Below, piece by piece: positions 22,712 through 34,421 of a stretch of DNA of 64,000 nucleotides. The notes below the pieces were generated by a model that had not been told where the DNA came from, did not search any database, and worked only from the letters and a program-made list of their open reading frames with translations. The DNA lies in the NCBI RefSeq assembly GCF_002999335.1, contig NW_020312458.1:124001-188000 (forward strand), given 5' to 3'. How positions within the stretch are numbered: the stretch's first letter is position 1; the number at the start of each line of letters is the position of its first letter. This DNA is from Cyclospora cayetanensis (lineage: Eukaryota; Apicomplexa; Conoidasida; Eucoccidiorida; Eimeriidae). The translations under genes and the position numbers were made by a program.

Positions 22712-25410
22712 CTACGCGCTAGCGACGAATTCCTCGATCAACGCGTCAGCAGCAGCACATACATTATTTGCATGCTGCTGCTGCATCGCCTGATTCTGCT
22801 TCCCTTTTAACGGTCTCCCGGAATATCCCGGCTTCTGCAGGCACTGCTGGTGAACAGTGCCCTTTTCCTGGTGGCCCCCCTGTGCCTTCACCAGACGAGA
22901 TTTTTCTCTGCCTTGTTGCTGCACTTGTTGCTGTCGTTGCGGTGAGGGCGCGACAGTATTAACAACTTCTACTGATTTTGCAACACCAGCGACAGCCGGT
23001 GTTGTGGCTGGCCGGCTGCTGGTGGTGCTGGCACTCACACTGTGAGCGCTGGGGATGCGCCAGTCGGCACTATTCCTGCTGCTGTTGCTCGCAAATCGTA
23101 CAGCAGTGGTTTTCTTGCAAGTGTGCATGACCCTGGCGTGCAGCCGCAGCTGTTGCCATTTGTCATCAGGGGACCCACGCAAGCAGCTCGCAAGTGACTT
23201 TTTATCAACATCTTCACCTGCTGCAGCGGCCGCATCTGCTGTAATGGCCGTAGTGGTCCCATCTACCGTAGATGGATTTCTAGCTGGCTCGGCGCTCGTT
23301 TTGGATTCTACAGCAGCAACAGCACCACTAGAGAGCACTTCAGATGGAAAAGCGGCTTCTGTGTGATCAGCTAAGGAAGAATTCACAGCATCTGTAGCAG
23401 GAGTACGCATATCAGCAGCCTCAGCTAATGGAGCGTGGGCAGCTGGTGGAGCATCACCAACTGCATTTGCTGCTGGAATGTTGCTTCCGCCTTGAATCCA
23501 ATTTGTTGAAGCGCGTGCAGCCAAAAGTGTCTTCTGCTGCTGCAGTAGTGCGAGTCGCTGAAGCAGCAGCCTGTGTTGCCGCTGCAGCTGTTGCAACTCC
23601 CAGTCATCCTCCGACCCTGACTGTTCACTGTCACGCTCCTGTTCGTGGTTGCCGTCCTGCTGCTGCTGATGTGAGTCAGCCTGTTGCACCTGTTGAGTGT
23701 GGTTCTGCGGAGACCGTCGTGGAATGGGGGACACTGCGCTTGATTGGCTTTCGATGATACCTTCAGTAGCGGCTGCTGTTGCCGATGCCGGTGAGGTCGC
23801 TGAAGTTTTTGTCGCTGCTGGGAGTGTGTTTGTTGCTCCTGGTGGTGCCTCCAGAGTCCGTGCTGCTGCTTCGTTCTGCATGCCACTGAGTGCATCGCTT
23901 TGAGAGCTGCAGGTGCAAGGAAACGTACATGCCCACGCAGGGGGGGGGCGGGGGGGGGAGGAGACTATGGAGTTCCGGGGGTATTTTTGAGCGAAAAGCT
24001 GTGCAGCGAGTGCGGCAAGCTTTAATGGTAGAGTCGCAAAGCCGTTCCTGACATAGAGGGAGAATGGCTGTGTGTGGACTTACAGGTCCCCCAGATGTGC
24101 GTAGCTGCTCCAGCTGTCACCGTGTTGGCGCTGCAACTGTCGCCTCAGAGTTACTCCGCTGATGCCTCTTTTGGTTGAAATTGTTGTGCATGCGGCTGCC
24201 GTCGCCGACGCTGCTCCCGCTTGGACCTTTCTTGCTTCTGCTGCCGATGCGGCCTCGCGCATCCGCTGCAGCAGGGCAGTGAGTAATTAAGAACGGCGAC
24301 AGTATGAGAGGCACAGTGTATTTTGCAGTAAATCGCATGCAATCGGTAACATCCTCCTGATATCTCCGTGCTAACGAACATCCTACGCCAATGCTCACCT
24401 TTGCTCGCTCTTCCTCTGCCTGCTTTGTTCTGAGTCGCCGCAGCAGGGGCCGCAAACGCTCTTGCTGCTGCTTCTTCTTCTTCTCTGCCAGTGCGGCTGC
24501 TGCTGCTGCTGCTCTCAGCTGTCGCTGCTGTTGATGCTGCTGGCGCCGTAAGAATCGCTGACGCTCCGCCTACAGCAGACAAGCAACACCAAGATATACA
24601 GACCGCAAACACTCTGTGGCTTGGCTGGGGCTGAACTTCGTCATGTTCCTCACAATTAGGCTCCGTGAAGAATTTTAAAGACTAGCCGGCTCAAGGCACA
24701 TCGAGTATTCGTACCTCCTGAATCTGTCGCTCTAATTCAGTGTCCAGCTGTAGCTGCTGTAATAGATGAATTTGCCGCTCTATCTGCAGTTGATGCTGCT
24801 GCTGCAGCCATTCCTGCTCTTGCTGGTGCCGCTGTAGCATGAACCTCTGTTTCTCGCGCTGCTCCTGATCCAGGCGTAATTGCTGCAGAACAGGTACAAG
24901 CAACGGCAGTCGGGATGATAGGAGGCACTGGCAATGGTTCTTAAGATGTGGTGCTTTGCAAACAAGGCGTACGTGGGCTCGTTGCTTTTCTTCGTCTGCA
25001 TGCTGTTGCCGCGCTGAAACTCGACGATTAACAATCTGTTGCTGCTCCTGTTGATGCCGCTGATTCTGGTGAATGAGCTGCCTGTCTGCGACCACTTGCG
25101 AGCTGTACGGGGGCACTTGCTGCTGCCTGTTGTACAGCTGCGGCGAATGCACCTGATGCAGCTGGTCTTTGTGGTGCCGGAGCTCTTTATGCTGGTTCTG
25201 CCCCACCTTGTCCGCCTCCTCGTCTGACTGCAGTAGCAGCTGCTTTAGCAGCAACAGATCACAGCACTGCTGCTTAGGCAGAGCGGCACAGGAGAGGGAG
25301 CACGAAGGATGACCATCTGCTGCTGCTGCCACCGCCGCTGCTGAGCCTGCTGCTAGTGCATCCGGTGTGAGTTCTGACAGCATAAGAAGGGAGCGTGGGC
25401 GTCGCTTCAT
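22712..25410 (-). CDS. Gln/Ala-rich coiled-coil protein, unknown function
   Basis: The model has five exons read right to left: 25410-24973, 24882-24715, 24569-24399, 24265-24084 and 23906-22712. Borders are GT-AG and phases match throughout, giving 717 aa. The first exon starts at an ATG (MKRRPRSLLML) and quickly becomes rich in Gln, His, Leu and Arg. Exons 1-3 together form a basic, glutamine-laden helical region (about residues 70-260), including a Lys-rich stretch. The last exon is Ala, Ser, Thr and Gln-rich and probably mostly disordered, with one helical QLQRQHRLLLQRL-like patch. CAG repeats (seen as CTG on the plus strand) account for much of it. No family is recognisable. The frame of the fourth exon is chosen because only it joins the last exon in phase through a strong GTAAGT donor. 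The start could lie further upstream if there is another exon. Confidence 0.6.
23940..23958. repeat. interrupted poly-G tract in an intron
   Basis: Nine G, one C, nine G on the plus strand. It lies in the intron between the fourth and fifth exons of the minus-strand gene at 22712-25410. In the transcript it is a C-rich tract ending 33 bases upstream of the CAG acceptor. Confidence 0.9.
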
Positions 25411-26092
25411 CCTTGCAATCCTATGCCCAAGTTGCAAGTCGTGTTGCCAGTATCGCACCACACGTGTTTCGCTTGATGCCTTTCCGACCCGACGGACTCT
25501 TCAAGAGCTCCATAAGTAGTGCCTTCAAGTTCGCATCTTACATCTGTGCATCGAGGGTTCGGGGTAACGGAGTACACGGTGGGCTGGTGGGGTTGCTGGC
25601 CTAGCCAGCTGATCACACACTACTCATTGAATGAAGACCCGGTTATAGGACCAAATGTGCGTAGTAAATAGGATTGACACATGGGATATTCGCCGATTCT
25701 GCTTGACGGAAGCTCTTGGATCCGCTGCTGCAGTGGCCATTGCAAGTACTGGTGGCACTGCCCAGCCAGGGGGCCTAAGGGGCCCGCCCATCCTGAGTCC
25801 CCCAAACTACACCCGTTCTTCCTAATTCTAAAGGCACCCAAAAGCATTGATATATTGCCTCTACTTAGCAGGCGTCGCGTATCTTTCTTCGGATTATTAT
25901 CCTCTGCTCACATCCGCACCGAGTGGCAAGGATTTGGGTTTAGTGCTGCAATGCTAGATCGAGATCCGTTGTGGTTCGAATAGTCCAACTAATCCTATTT
26001 CCGTTCCTTTCAAAGGGCCATGCATATGATCATTCAGCGGCTTCGTTGCTAAGGGCCTGCGGTCGAGGGTGCACAGTTTACCGCTCAGCAGG
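25411..26092. other. divergent intergenic region
   Basis: About 680 bases separate the start of the minus-strand Gln-rich gene from the start of the plus-strand DPM3 gene, so it should contain the promoters of both. I see no clear element. A short plus-strand frame (25681-25983) is open but shows no coding character. Confidence 0.45.
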
Positions 26093-26676
26093 ATGTCTCG
26101 CCGCACAGAAGTCCTTCTTTTTCTGGGTCTTTTCGTTGTTGCTTGTATTACAGCTGCTGGTGCCGCTGCTCAGGGAAATGCCTATCTCTGTCTGAAGGCC
26201 TTGTCTGTAAGGCGGTTAGAATGGGGGTGCCGAGACACGGGTTTGCGGGTTTCGTGAGTGTAGGAAAGTTTCGTCCCTGTCTTGCCTTTCACTTCCTGCC
26301 TATTTTTCTGCGCCTGGAGTTTTGGGCTTTGTGCGCTGGGCATAGGGCTTGGGTCGAAGAATTGTTTGAGCGCGTGCAGGTTGCAGCCATTCAAATTGCC
26401 GCCGTAGGGGGCTGGGGCGTGTGCAGCGTTGCTTTGGGAGTCTGGCGACTTTCTGATGCGCCAGAAGCTGCCGAACAGCTTGTCAATGTAAATCCTAGGC
26501 CACAATACTTAAAACCTGAACAGAGAAGCCACACCACTACCCCACTTTGGTGCTTCTTGGCGAGGTCCAGGTGGCTTCGTGTCTGTCCGGCGGTGTCTGT
26601 ACAGGACCTGAAACAGGCGAGGGAGCAGCTAGCGCGGCGAGGATTTAGGTGTGACGGTGGCCGCATGGACCGTTAA
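26093..26676 (+). CDS. DPM3: dolichol-phosphate mannosyltransferase subunit 3
   Basis: DPM3 is the small ER membrane subunit that anchors and stabilises the catalytic DPM1, which makes dolichol-phosphate-mannose for GPI anchors and protein mannosylation. The model has three exons: 26093-26206, 26320-26487 and 26605-26676, all phase 0, giving 117 aa. Residues 7-24 form the first membrane helix, and about 58-76 the second. The C-terminal cytosolic helix is the diagnostic part. APEAAEQLVN followed across the last junction by DLKQAREQLARRGFRCD has the layout of the family's conserved end, where an acidic/Ala-Ala-Leu segment leads into an EA-ADL-RRG-F motif. Family members are usually about 90-100 residues, so this one is slightly long, with a 12-residue tail. 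The exon 2 acceptor (GAG at 26317-26319) is the weakest point. The alternative at 26345 would break the phase. Confidence 0.8.
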
Positions 26677-27900
26677 GTATCAAAACAACGAGGTACTTGG
26701 CGGTGAGGCGCGAAGCACTTCGTGCAGCTGCGGTAGCCGTGGGGTGCTCTCCTCTACAACACCACAAGCCAAGGATTTGGGGATACATGGCGTGATTTCA
26801 AACCCTTTTAGGATACTATGATGGAAAGGCTGCCAATCCTTGTTTCATGCCGCAGCTACACAAGCAGGATGCCTGCCGGTTGTTGCAATTAGGGCTAGCA
26901 TGATGGGCTAAAACTTGTAGCCGTGAATGCGTGTCTCACTCCGCGGACTGCCTCGGGGAGCACTCAAACTAAGTGCGCGTGTGCAGCACCATCAGAGGGC
27001 CGCTGCCTTCGTTGTAGCAGTGTTTCCCCCTTTGCTCTGGCGGCAAAAATGGACAAAGCCATCAGAGCCGTTGGAGCATACATACACAACAACGTGAGAC
27101 GCAGACCACCACTTTCCTTCGTGCATTCCAGAGTGGCCTCTCCCTGAAGTGACAACAGCACGCGTACATGCAGCAGAAGCAGCAGCAGCACGCGTACATA
27201 CAGCGAAAGCGCAGAGACCTCAGGTGGTGCCTGAGAATTGAAGATAGCAAACCTCGAACTTTGCTCAACAGGCGTGAACTGCTCCCGCGAGGTTACAATC
27301 CATCGATTACAGTTTAGAGTGAGCAACAAAGAAACGGAAATATATTTCTTGCAAGATCCGGTGCCGATGCTGCCATGCAGACTCAAGTCTTAGGTGTTAG
27401 GGCCCAAAGCGCACTTCAGGGTCCAGCTGGGAGCATGCTGGAGCAAGCATATCCTTCAGCCAACCAAAGAAAAACGGAGATGGTACATCCCTGCGTAGCG
27501 CAAAACTGAATCCCTACAAAAGTTCCTACCGGCAGCCAGGAGTGTAAGGAACGGGCCCCTGCACGCTTTCCCCAGTATGCCATTGCCAAAGAAGGCTTAC
27601 AAACGTGCAAAGCGTACCCAAATGCATGCATGCAGCATATGCAGATGGCGTTCGCAAAATAGCGGCTTTGGGGAGGAACGGAATGAACAATGGCGAGGAA
27701 CAAACAAACCTGAGAATACGCAAACCCCAAGTCCAAAACCCCTGTTGGGCACGTTGAATGCCTTCAGGTGTTTGCTGGCGGAGTTTAAGGGTAAAGGCAG
27801 AGGGGGCACAGGAATGGGGTTACTTGGGAAGCCTGAAGAATCAGAAATCCTAGGGTTTGCAAGAGCAGGTACCACAGATATTGCTCCTGTGGAATGCAAA
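26677..27900. other. unresolved region between DPM3 and the MFS gene
   Basis: No closed gene model. On the minus strand some hydrophobic stretches (for example around 27060-27260 and 27790-27900) could be 3' exons of the MFS transporter upstream, which still lacks its last membrane helices. A short duplicated unit built on the 10-mer cacgcgtaca lies near 27159-27200. The plus-strand frame 27577-28005 has no recognised domain. Confidence 0.35.
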
Positions 27901-28108
27901 CCACAAGCCGCAGGCCTAGTCCATGAACTCCAATGGCACGTACAGCAGCAAAGTGTCTTGCTGCACAGCGGTTGTGCCGCCTTCTATAGCGGAAACGCCT
28001 GCTGAGACGAAGCAAATAGAGTGTACAGCTTGCGTACGAAGTAGCAAGCAGCGACCAAAAAGACAAGAGCTGCTGCTGTGGTGATACCCGCACCACCACA
28101 GAGTTTAC

Positions 28109-30159
28109 AGAGCCACCGCAGCCTGAAGCAGCAACAAGCACACCACGAGGGGCACCATCGAACTAGGCAGCGATACACCATGAGATAGCAGGAGATTTTT
28201 TCCAAAAAAAGCGCCATCTACCTGCGGTGCTCTTCCGTATAGAATGCAAAGTCCGCGTCGTGCGACCCAAGGCTTGTACAATCTTTAGCAGCTGGTTCTA
28301 CTCTTGCTTCATTTGAGATGTCTGGGATTGAATGCCGTCCTTCTGCGGTGTCAGTGCCATTTTCACCGAGTAGTAGTACTTTTTGGCTGCCAGCAACGCC
28401 CACCGATCTCCCTTGTGGTTGGTCATGCGGCGTTTCCGGTTGCTCTTTATAGTGCTGCTGGTGTTCTTGCTGCTCTACCGCGAAGTGTGTGGCTAAAGTA
28501 ATAGAATCTTTGAGGGAGCTTGGGGCTGTACTTTGCGTGGCTGCTGGAAAGTGGCCAGGTGCCGCTACAGAGGTTGACGCTCCTGTCGTTTCCGTTATTC
28601 CCGCTGCTATTGCTGGTTCTGGTACGCGCCGAGCGGCCTCACAAAGAGACACAAGAGAATCGGAGACCGCACTTTTCTCCAGTGCCTCGGCTAACCAGCC
28701 GCCCAATAGAGTCCCTGAACCGCCACACGAGCAGCGAAGCGTTTAAGGTTGAGGTCTACCGTGCGCATCTTCGGGTGAGAGGTGAGAGATTGGTGCAAGC
28801 GTTTCACAAGCAGCCAGCCGGAGGCCCCTCTTGCCCGTGTTTCCAGAAGGGTGTAGGCTTGGGGTTGGGGGTCTGTGTTTACGCACCGCAGAACCCTGCA
28901 CCGGCTGCAGTGGTGCCAATGATAGATGCTGCCCTTAATTCAGAAGAAAAGAATGATAAACCCAGAGAAATCGACGGGAGAAATGTTCCTGCGCCCTGCA
29001 GCACAGCTGCGTATATTGCATAAGCGCAGCACAGGCACCCGAAAGGCATAGAAGACAGTAAAATTCGCATCTGATCTCGAAATCCTTGCCCATCGCTGTC
29101 AATTCGACAAGCCCCCTCCTGGCTCGGGGCCTCCTCCTGAAGGCCTTCTCTTTCGGCGTCATTCTCTGGAAGTGGTGTCGTCGTTCCTATTAACTCCAGC
29201 CCTAATACGTCTACCCTTTCCCGCTGCTGCTGCTGCCTGCGATGCAGTACAGCGCAGAGCGGCAAAAGAACAACGCCTCCAAGTCCCAAAAACACGAATG
29301 AAGAGTACCAGCCGGCGACGCTTGCTGCTGCTGCTGCTGCTGCTGCTGATCCAACAGCGAAGCCCACGGGGGCAGCAGCGAGGTAAGCAGCAAGCCACCT
29401 CCCGCGTGTCTCTGGAGTTGCTGTGTCAGCGACAAGGGGAAACCCTATGGATAGAAAGCTGGCCTGTGCGGCCCCTGCTACCGCTCGTGCTGCTAGGAGC
29501 AGCACGAACATTTCTGCTGCACCCGCAGCAGCTGCAACAGCTGCGGCAGCAATCCACAGTCCCAGTCCGTAGAAGAGAAGGAGGAAGGGAGGCCATTTTT
29601 CGTGAAGAAGTGAGCAGAGCGGCGCGGATACAGAGAGGCAGAGCACGAAGGCAGACTGCAGCAAGCCAACGTAAACACTCGGGGTATCCGTGCCAAGGGC
29701 GTTCCTAATCAGCACCGCCACCTCCTCTGAGGCACCAGGAATGATGCCTCTGTCTGCGTAGAAAAGTAAGCTAGTGCAGATTAGAAACACCATCAACAGG
29801 CATAAACACGAGCTCCCGCGGTCCCCTGCCGCTGTTTCTACTTCCGCTGTGGAGGATCCTACTGCTGCGGGCAATGTGGTCGGGGGTGTAACAAGCATGG
29901 ATATTCCACAAGGCTGGGATGCAGTGTCGCCGCCTTCTCTTGCTGCCTCGGCTTGCACAGCTGGTGCTGCAACGTTTGACACTTCCGAAGCCAAAGGCAA
30001 CAGGACGTACGAGGGAATGCTTCCATCATCATCTTCGTGTGATGTTGTGTGATGCTGTCGACTCCATAGCCACGAAAGTGCATGGGTTTTATGGCTACGA
30101 GCGGAGAGCGCGGGTGGGTTCGATGTCTGCTCAATCAATGTCCTTTCTTCAGAGGCCAT
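28109..30159 (-). CDS. Spinster-like major facilitator superfamily transporter (3' end unresolved)
   Basis: Exons read right to left are 30159-28887, 28714-28222 and probably 28162-28109, each joined in phase through GT-AG borders. The start is an ATG. After a 116-residue hydrophilic N-terminus come six membrane helices with MFS features. The first is followed by DRGIIPGA, comparable to the DR-x-x-x-G after helix 1 in Spinster-type carriers. The helix 4 region has AARAVAGAAQASFLSIGFPL and TRGRWLAAY. A Glu/Gln-rich central loop follows, then helix 7 and GTLLGGWLAE, restored exactly by the second junction. Exon 2 then adds an unusually long hydrophilic stretch of about 145 residues before a new helix (MVPLVVCLLLL) in the third exon. 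Helices 9-12 must lie further left but could not be joined. Substrate is unknown; Spinster relatives move lipids or sugars. A CTG run (29323-29349) encodes poly-Ala inside a helix. Confidence 0.72.
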
Positions 30160-33100
30160 TTTGGCAGCCAGGCTTTCGGGTTTGGAGTGTGTGGTTTACG
30201 GCTCTCGTTGGAGTCCGCCTCCAAATTGTAAGCCCTTTACCTTGGCACCCATGCGTGTAGTAGGAGATCTCATGTCAGATGGTCCAGTGGTCGGACGAAT
30301 GCAAAGAGTGAAGAGCTCCGCCTTCGCCGCGTCTTGTGCACAAGTGTAGATAAATTCCAGCATAAATACTAGAGAAAAAGGCGAAATTGAGGCACAAAAC
30401 TTATAGATTGGAGCGTAGAGTCGGCACTTCGTTGATTGGCGGCGACAGCATGCGGCTGGGTCCCGTGCCAGCTGCAGCGGTAAGCATAAACCGCTTCCAA
30501 AAATTAAGGCATGCATATCGCCATGGTGTGCTCTCATTCACATAAAGTTACAGCGGTTATCAGCTTCATTAAACCCATTTGTTCAGGCCCTTCGTGCGCT
30601 GGCCCCACATACATACGCCTTTTTTAACATGATCGCTTGAGCCTTATACCCCAGTGCCTCCATGCAGGGAATTTAACTCCAGAGCTGGCTATCTACGCAC
30701 TCTAGGAAAAAAGTGCAGTAGCAACAACCGTCTATTGGGTCAGCCACAAGAAACGAGAGGGGCGAAGGTGAGACCGGCCGAAAGACTGAGACAAAGAAAA
30801 TGGCCAGAGAGGGGTACAGTGAAAGAGTAATGCACAGAGATGTAGAGGTAGAAAGGTGAGGATGGCGGCGTGACGCCACACAATCCAGCAAGTAGTGCTG
30901 GCATTCCTAACCTTCACGATCTCCGCCCAACGACATACCCAAAGTGCATAGAGGCCCCTCGCCCAAGAGCTCTCGAGTAGGAGATATCTGTTCCAGTGGC
31001 CCCTCCAACATGTCCTTCTCCCTCGCACTGTACTTTTTTCATAAACTGGAGAAACCCGTCCATGCTTACAAAGTTCCTCGAAACGGTTGCAAATTGTGCA
31101 GAGAACTCTCCGCACACACCTTACACAGCCTACAAGAAGCTTCTTCTTCTCGAGTCACGAACTATTGCCAATTTTAATAATTGCATGAACTGAATCCAAA
31201 CGTAGTTGGCCTGAATGAAACTTTCAATGGGCAAGCAGATATGAATAATCCCCTGAGCAACCCCCCTTGCCAGCAGAAGAAATAAGGTCATATGTTCGCG
31301 GAGAAGCAATTCCATAACCAGCAGCGAAAACGGCCTCACTAGCTCGCGGAGCCACAAAAGCGGTATTAAAAGAGTGGGAACTGACTTTTATTCTTTCCGA
31401 TCACCTGTGGCACACACGCGTAAACACCTTCCCGTGTTTTTGTAAACGAAAAGACGCCGTGTAATAGAGTGCAGACACGCGCTTTCAAATGACAAGTGGC
31501 TTATATGTTTGCGTTTTAATTGCCCTAGCAAAGTCCTTGAACAAGGCAACCAAACGAGTATTTCAACGGACTGCTTCGTGGTCCAGAATGGGAAGTAGAT
31601 TCACTTAGCTGGTCACGCATATTTCACTTGCTAGTGGTCAAAACTGTACACCGGCGGTCATATGGCCTAACAGCGCACTCGACAGGAAAACAAATAGGTT
31701 GTATCTCGAAGACAGAAAGGTGGAACCAGAACAGACCTACCATACAAGAGCGCAACAGTAAATCCTCCCCCTAGCACAAACGACTGCAGGGTCTCAAAGC
31801 CCGCACGAGTGCGTAACTGGACAGACTTGCCAATTGTAGCCGCTTTCTCGTCTACCTTTAATGAACGCCTAGCTTTTCCTCATTAGTTGCCGAGCGGGTT
31901 TTATTCTTGTCGGGTGAACATTTCCCGGCTCGGCAATGTTAATGTGCCATTATTGTGCGAACGGAAAAATGAGCAGGAGTAAGCTACAGCACACGTACTC
32001 AATTCCTAGTCTGTGCCATTACCCCAGTCTTCTTATATGGAGCAAGCTTGTCTAACCCTCGCAGTGTACAACTCTTAGCTGAGAGACTCCAAGCAGAGGC
32101 TTCACATAGGATGTAATATGGGGGATAGTTTGGGGGTGAACACCCCTGATAGTAGACACTACTGCCTTCGAGAAGTACTTACAAGCAGTTGCACTCATCA
32201 TGCTGTTAGAGTTTGTATAGATGAATAAACGGATATGCATATGTTCAATAAAGCCTCCACGCCAAGGCACTGCGGGATAAACAAGGCGCACAAGCCTCCT
32301 TCTGCCTGGCTATAGCTTGAGCCGCAGTGTACTGGCTCAACCTGAGCTGGCTATTTTTCCTGATACTTAATAACCATAAGGATGGCAATTCCTTCATAGG
32401 GCACCTAGTAGCAGCGTTACAAAGAAAACTGCAGCCCCCTGGCTAGCTGTGCATCCGTTAGGAAATAGAGGCATCATTTTGTGGGAGACATGCTGATTAC
32501 TGGAATTTTGCCTAACCCCCGTGCTCATGCGAGTATTATTAATACGGGAGATGGAGTACCTAGATGATGAATTGGCATCTGCACTTCCCTGTGCCTTCTT
32601 TGCCCAATCTCCGCTCTGCCTTTACGGCTCCTGTTTTCACCGTTCATCGTATCGGAAATACACGAAAAAGGATCCAGTATCTAATATTACCTATGTCACA
32701 TGGGCCTCATGAGCCATGGGTGCTCTGTTAGAATGAGCTACTCGCCTTTGCGGCTGTGGGTCGAGTTCGACGGTCCATTCATCAGCTTCCTTGCCGACTG
32801 CAGCACGAGGAATACAGGCTTGAGCTTATTTTTATAATCATAAGGATTGAATTTAAGTACTCTCTTTGTGGAACTTGAAGGAAATAAATGCCTGCTTAAT
32901 TCACCAATCCACTGATTGCCTCCTCGTGCACGGGCGCCACCACCTGCTTGCCCCAGGTCTCATCTTCTCTCTACCTGATGCTATGCACTCTCTAATCGGG
33001 CCTCCTAGACTATAAGCATGAAACTGAAGAAGACAGACAACGAGGAAAGAACGAAAGGGGTACAGTGACCACAGAGGCCAACGGACGCCCCAGCACCAAC

Positions 33101-34160
33101 ATGTCTCAACGAATTTCACAAGAAGCACGAACGAGGAGAGCTTTACAAGTTGATATTTCCAAATACTGAAATGAAATGCACACACACTTTTATGAATGGA
33201 TTGAGCTCGATATGAAAACAAAGTCTATTCCGCAGCAAGTCCTGGTTAAATGCCTGCAGACAGACACACACTGCACGCCTGGAGCTTCAATAGTGGATTG
33301 CGGCTCACAGAGAAACAAATACGGGCCCAGCAGCCAGCTGCATGGAATAAAGCATAGTAAGATGAGAGATCATTTGTTTTTAGCGCTAGTCTAGTGGGAG
33401 TCCTTGTAGAGACGCGGTCATTTGCCTTGACTCCCAATGTTGACCCGATCCCCCTTCCCTGAGCTTAATAGGGTTGAATGGCAGAGCCGGTATATGTGTT
33501 CGATGCCAGAAACCTCAAGCGTAGCGAAAGAGGTATGGAAATACAACATATTTAGCTAAATACCTTCCTCAGAAGGCAAAAGGATTGTTATTTCAGATCC
33601 TCAATCGGTGCGTATTCCACCAGCTGCCGCCACTGGTAACGTAATTGACGTGTGTTTGCACCATGGAGGGCCCATATATTTTTCGACATCTTGCTTTACG
33701 CATAAAAGCACTGCTTTAATCCTCACGGGCAGGCTTTTTCGCCGAATGCCAATAAAAAGTGAAGTGAGCGAGAAGGATCGAACGTCCGGTTGGCGCAATG
33801 GTTCACACCCCGCAAATCGGTGAGTGCATTGTGGGGCAAGATATTTCCCGGGCATATCCTGAATTAGCATTAAAAATGGCTGTGTCTAAGCGTTTCGAAT
33901 AATCTGAACGGAAACAGTATCACGAAGAAATAGGTACGGAACACACCCTTGTTGGCACTTCGCAATAGCCGTGGGCAGCTCCGGCCTACATCCTCCTCCC
34001 CGCTCTCTCGTCTCCTCGCCCTCGGCTGCTGCTGAAGCTGGAGGAGCATACCCGCGCCCTATACAGTGTCACTCCAGTTATTTTCCTTTTCCCCATCAAT
34101 TGCTTGTTTTGTGTTTTCGTTTACCTCGCGTTTTCCTAGCTTCTTATTCTCCCCCTCAAA
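30160..34160. other. 4 kb stretch, no supported gene
   Basis: The right part of the promoter of the MFS gene lies here, and the last hundred bases precede the small gene at 34161. In between I see no recognisable domain. Two minus-strand open stretches look mildly coding: 30914-31117, starting MCGEFSAQFATVSRNF, and 31130-31340, hydrophobic. They could be exons of one small membrane-protein gene, but I could not join them in phase. The rest (31400-33600) is AT-richer and free of long frames. Confidence 0.4.
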
Positions 34161-34421
34161 ATGGCTCTCCCCGCTGAACTCCAGGAGGAGCTGGTCGTGG
34201 AGGAAGAACAGATAGACCCGATTCCTCAGGCTCCCGAACAGCGCAAGAGGTCCCCACTGCAGAATAAGAAGCTCCTCATGGCGGGTGTCGGTGTTCTCCT
34301 GGCCCTCGCACTTGCACTTGGTGGCGGCTATTACTTGAAACCTCGGCAGGCTGAAGTGCTGGAACCTGATCAGAAACAAAAAGAGCTTCCCGGGGGGAAC
34401 TTTGGTGAGATACCACAGTAA
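34161..34421 (+). CDS. small single-pass membrane protein, unknown function
   Basis: An intronless 86-codon frame runs from ATG (context CTCAAA-ATG-GCT) to TAA. Residues 1-36 are acidic, then basic (PEQRKRSPLQNKK). Residues 39-57 form one very regular membrane helix of Leu, Ala, Gly and Val, ending GGGYYLKPRQ. A polar 27-residue tail closes the protein. There is no signal peptide before the helix, so a type II or type III orientation is likely. The frame has coding-like composition, and no competing frame on the other strand looks better. The family is not recognised. It could be a subunit of an organelle membrane complex or a parasite-specific protein. It lies 1.3 kb from the 3' end of the convergent PRP8 gene. 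Confidence 0.6.
   Translation: MALPAELQEELVVEEEQIDPIPQAPEQRKRSPLQNKKLLMAGVGVLLALALALGGGYYLKPRQAEVLEPDQKQKELPGGNFGEIPQ

Noticed and set aside
25960..25990. GGTTCGAAT-like element resembling a tRNA T-loop
   Set aside because: No matching acceptor stem, D-arm or anticodon arm can be found around it.
27577..28005. 142-codon plus-strand frame beside the MFS gene
   Set aside because: It overlaps probable 3' exons of the minus-strand transporter, lacks a domain, and its composition changes abruptly along the frame.
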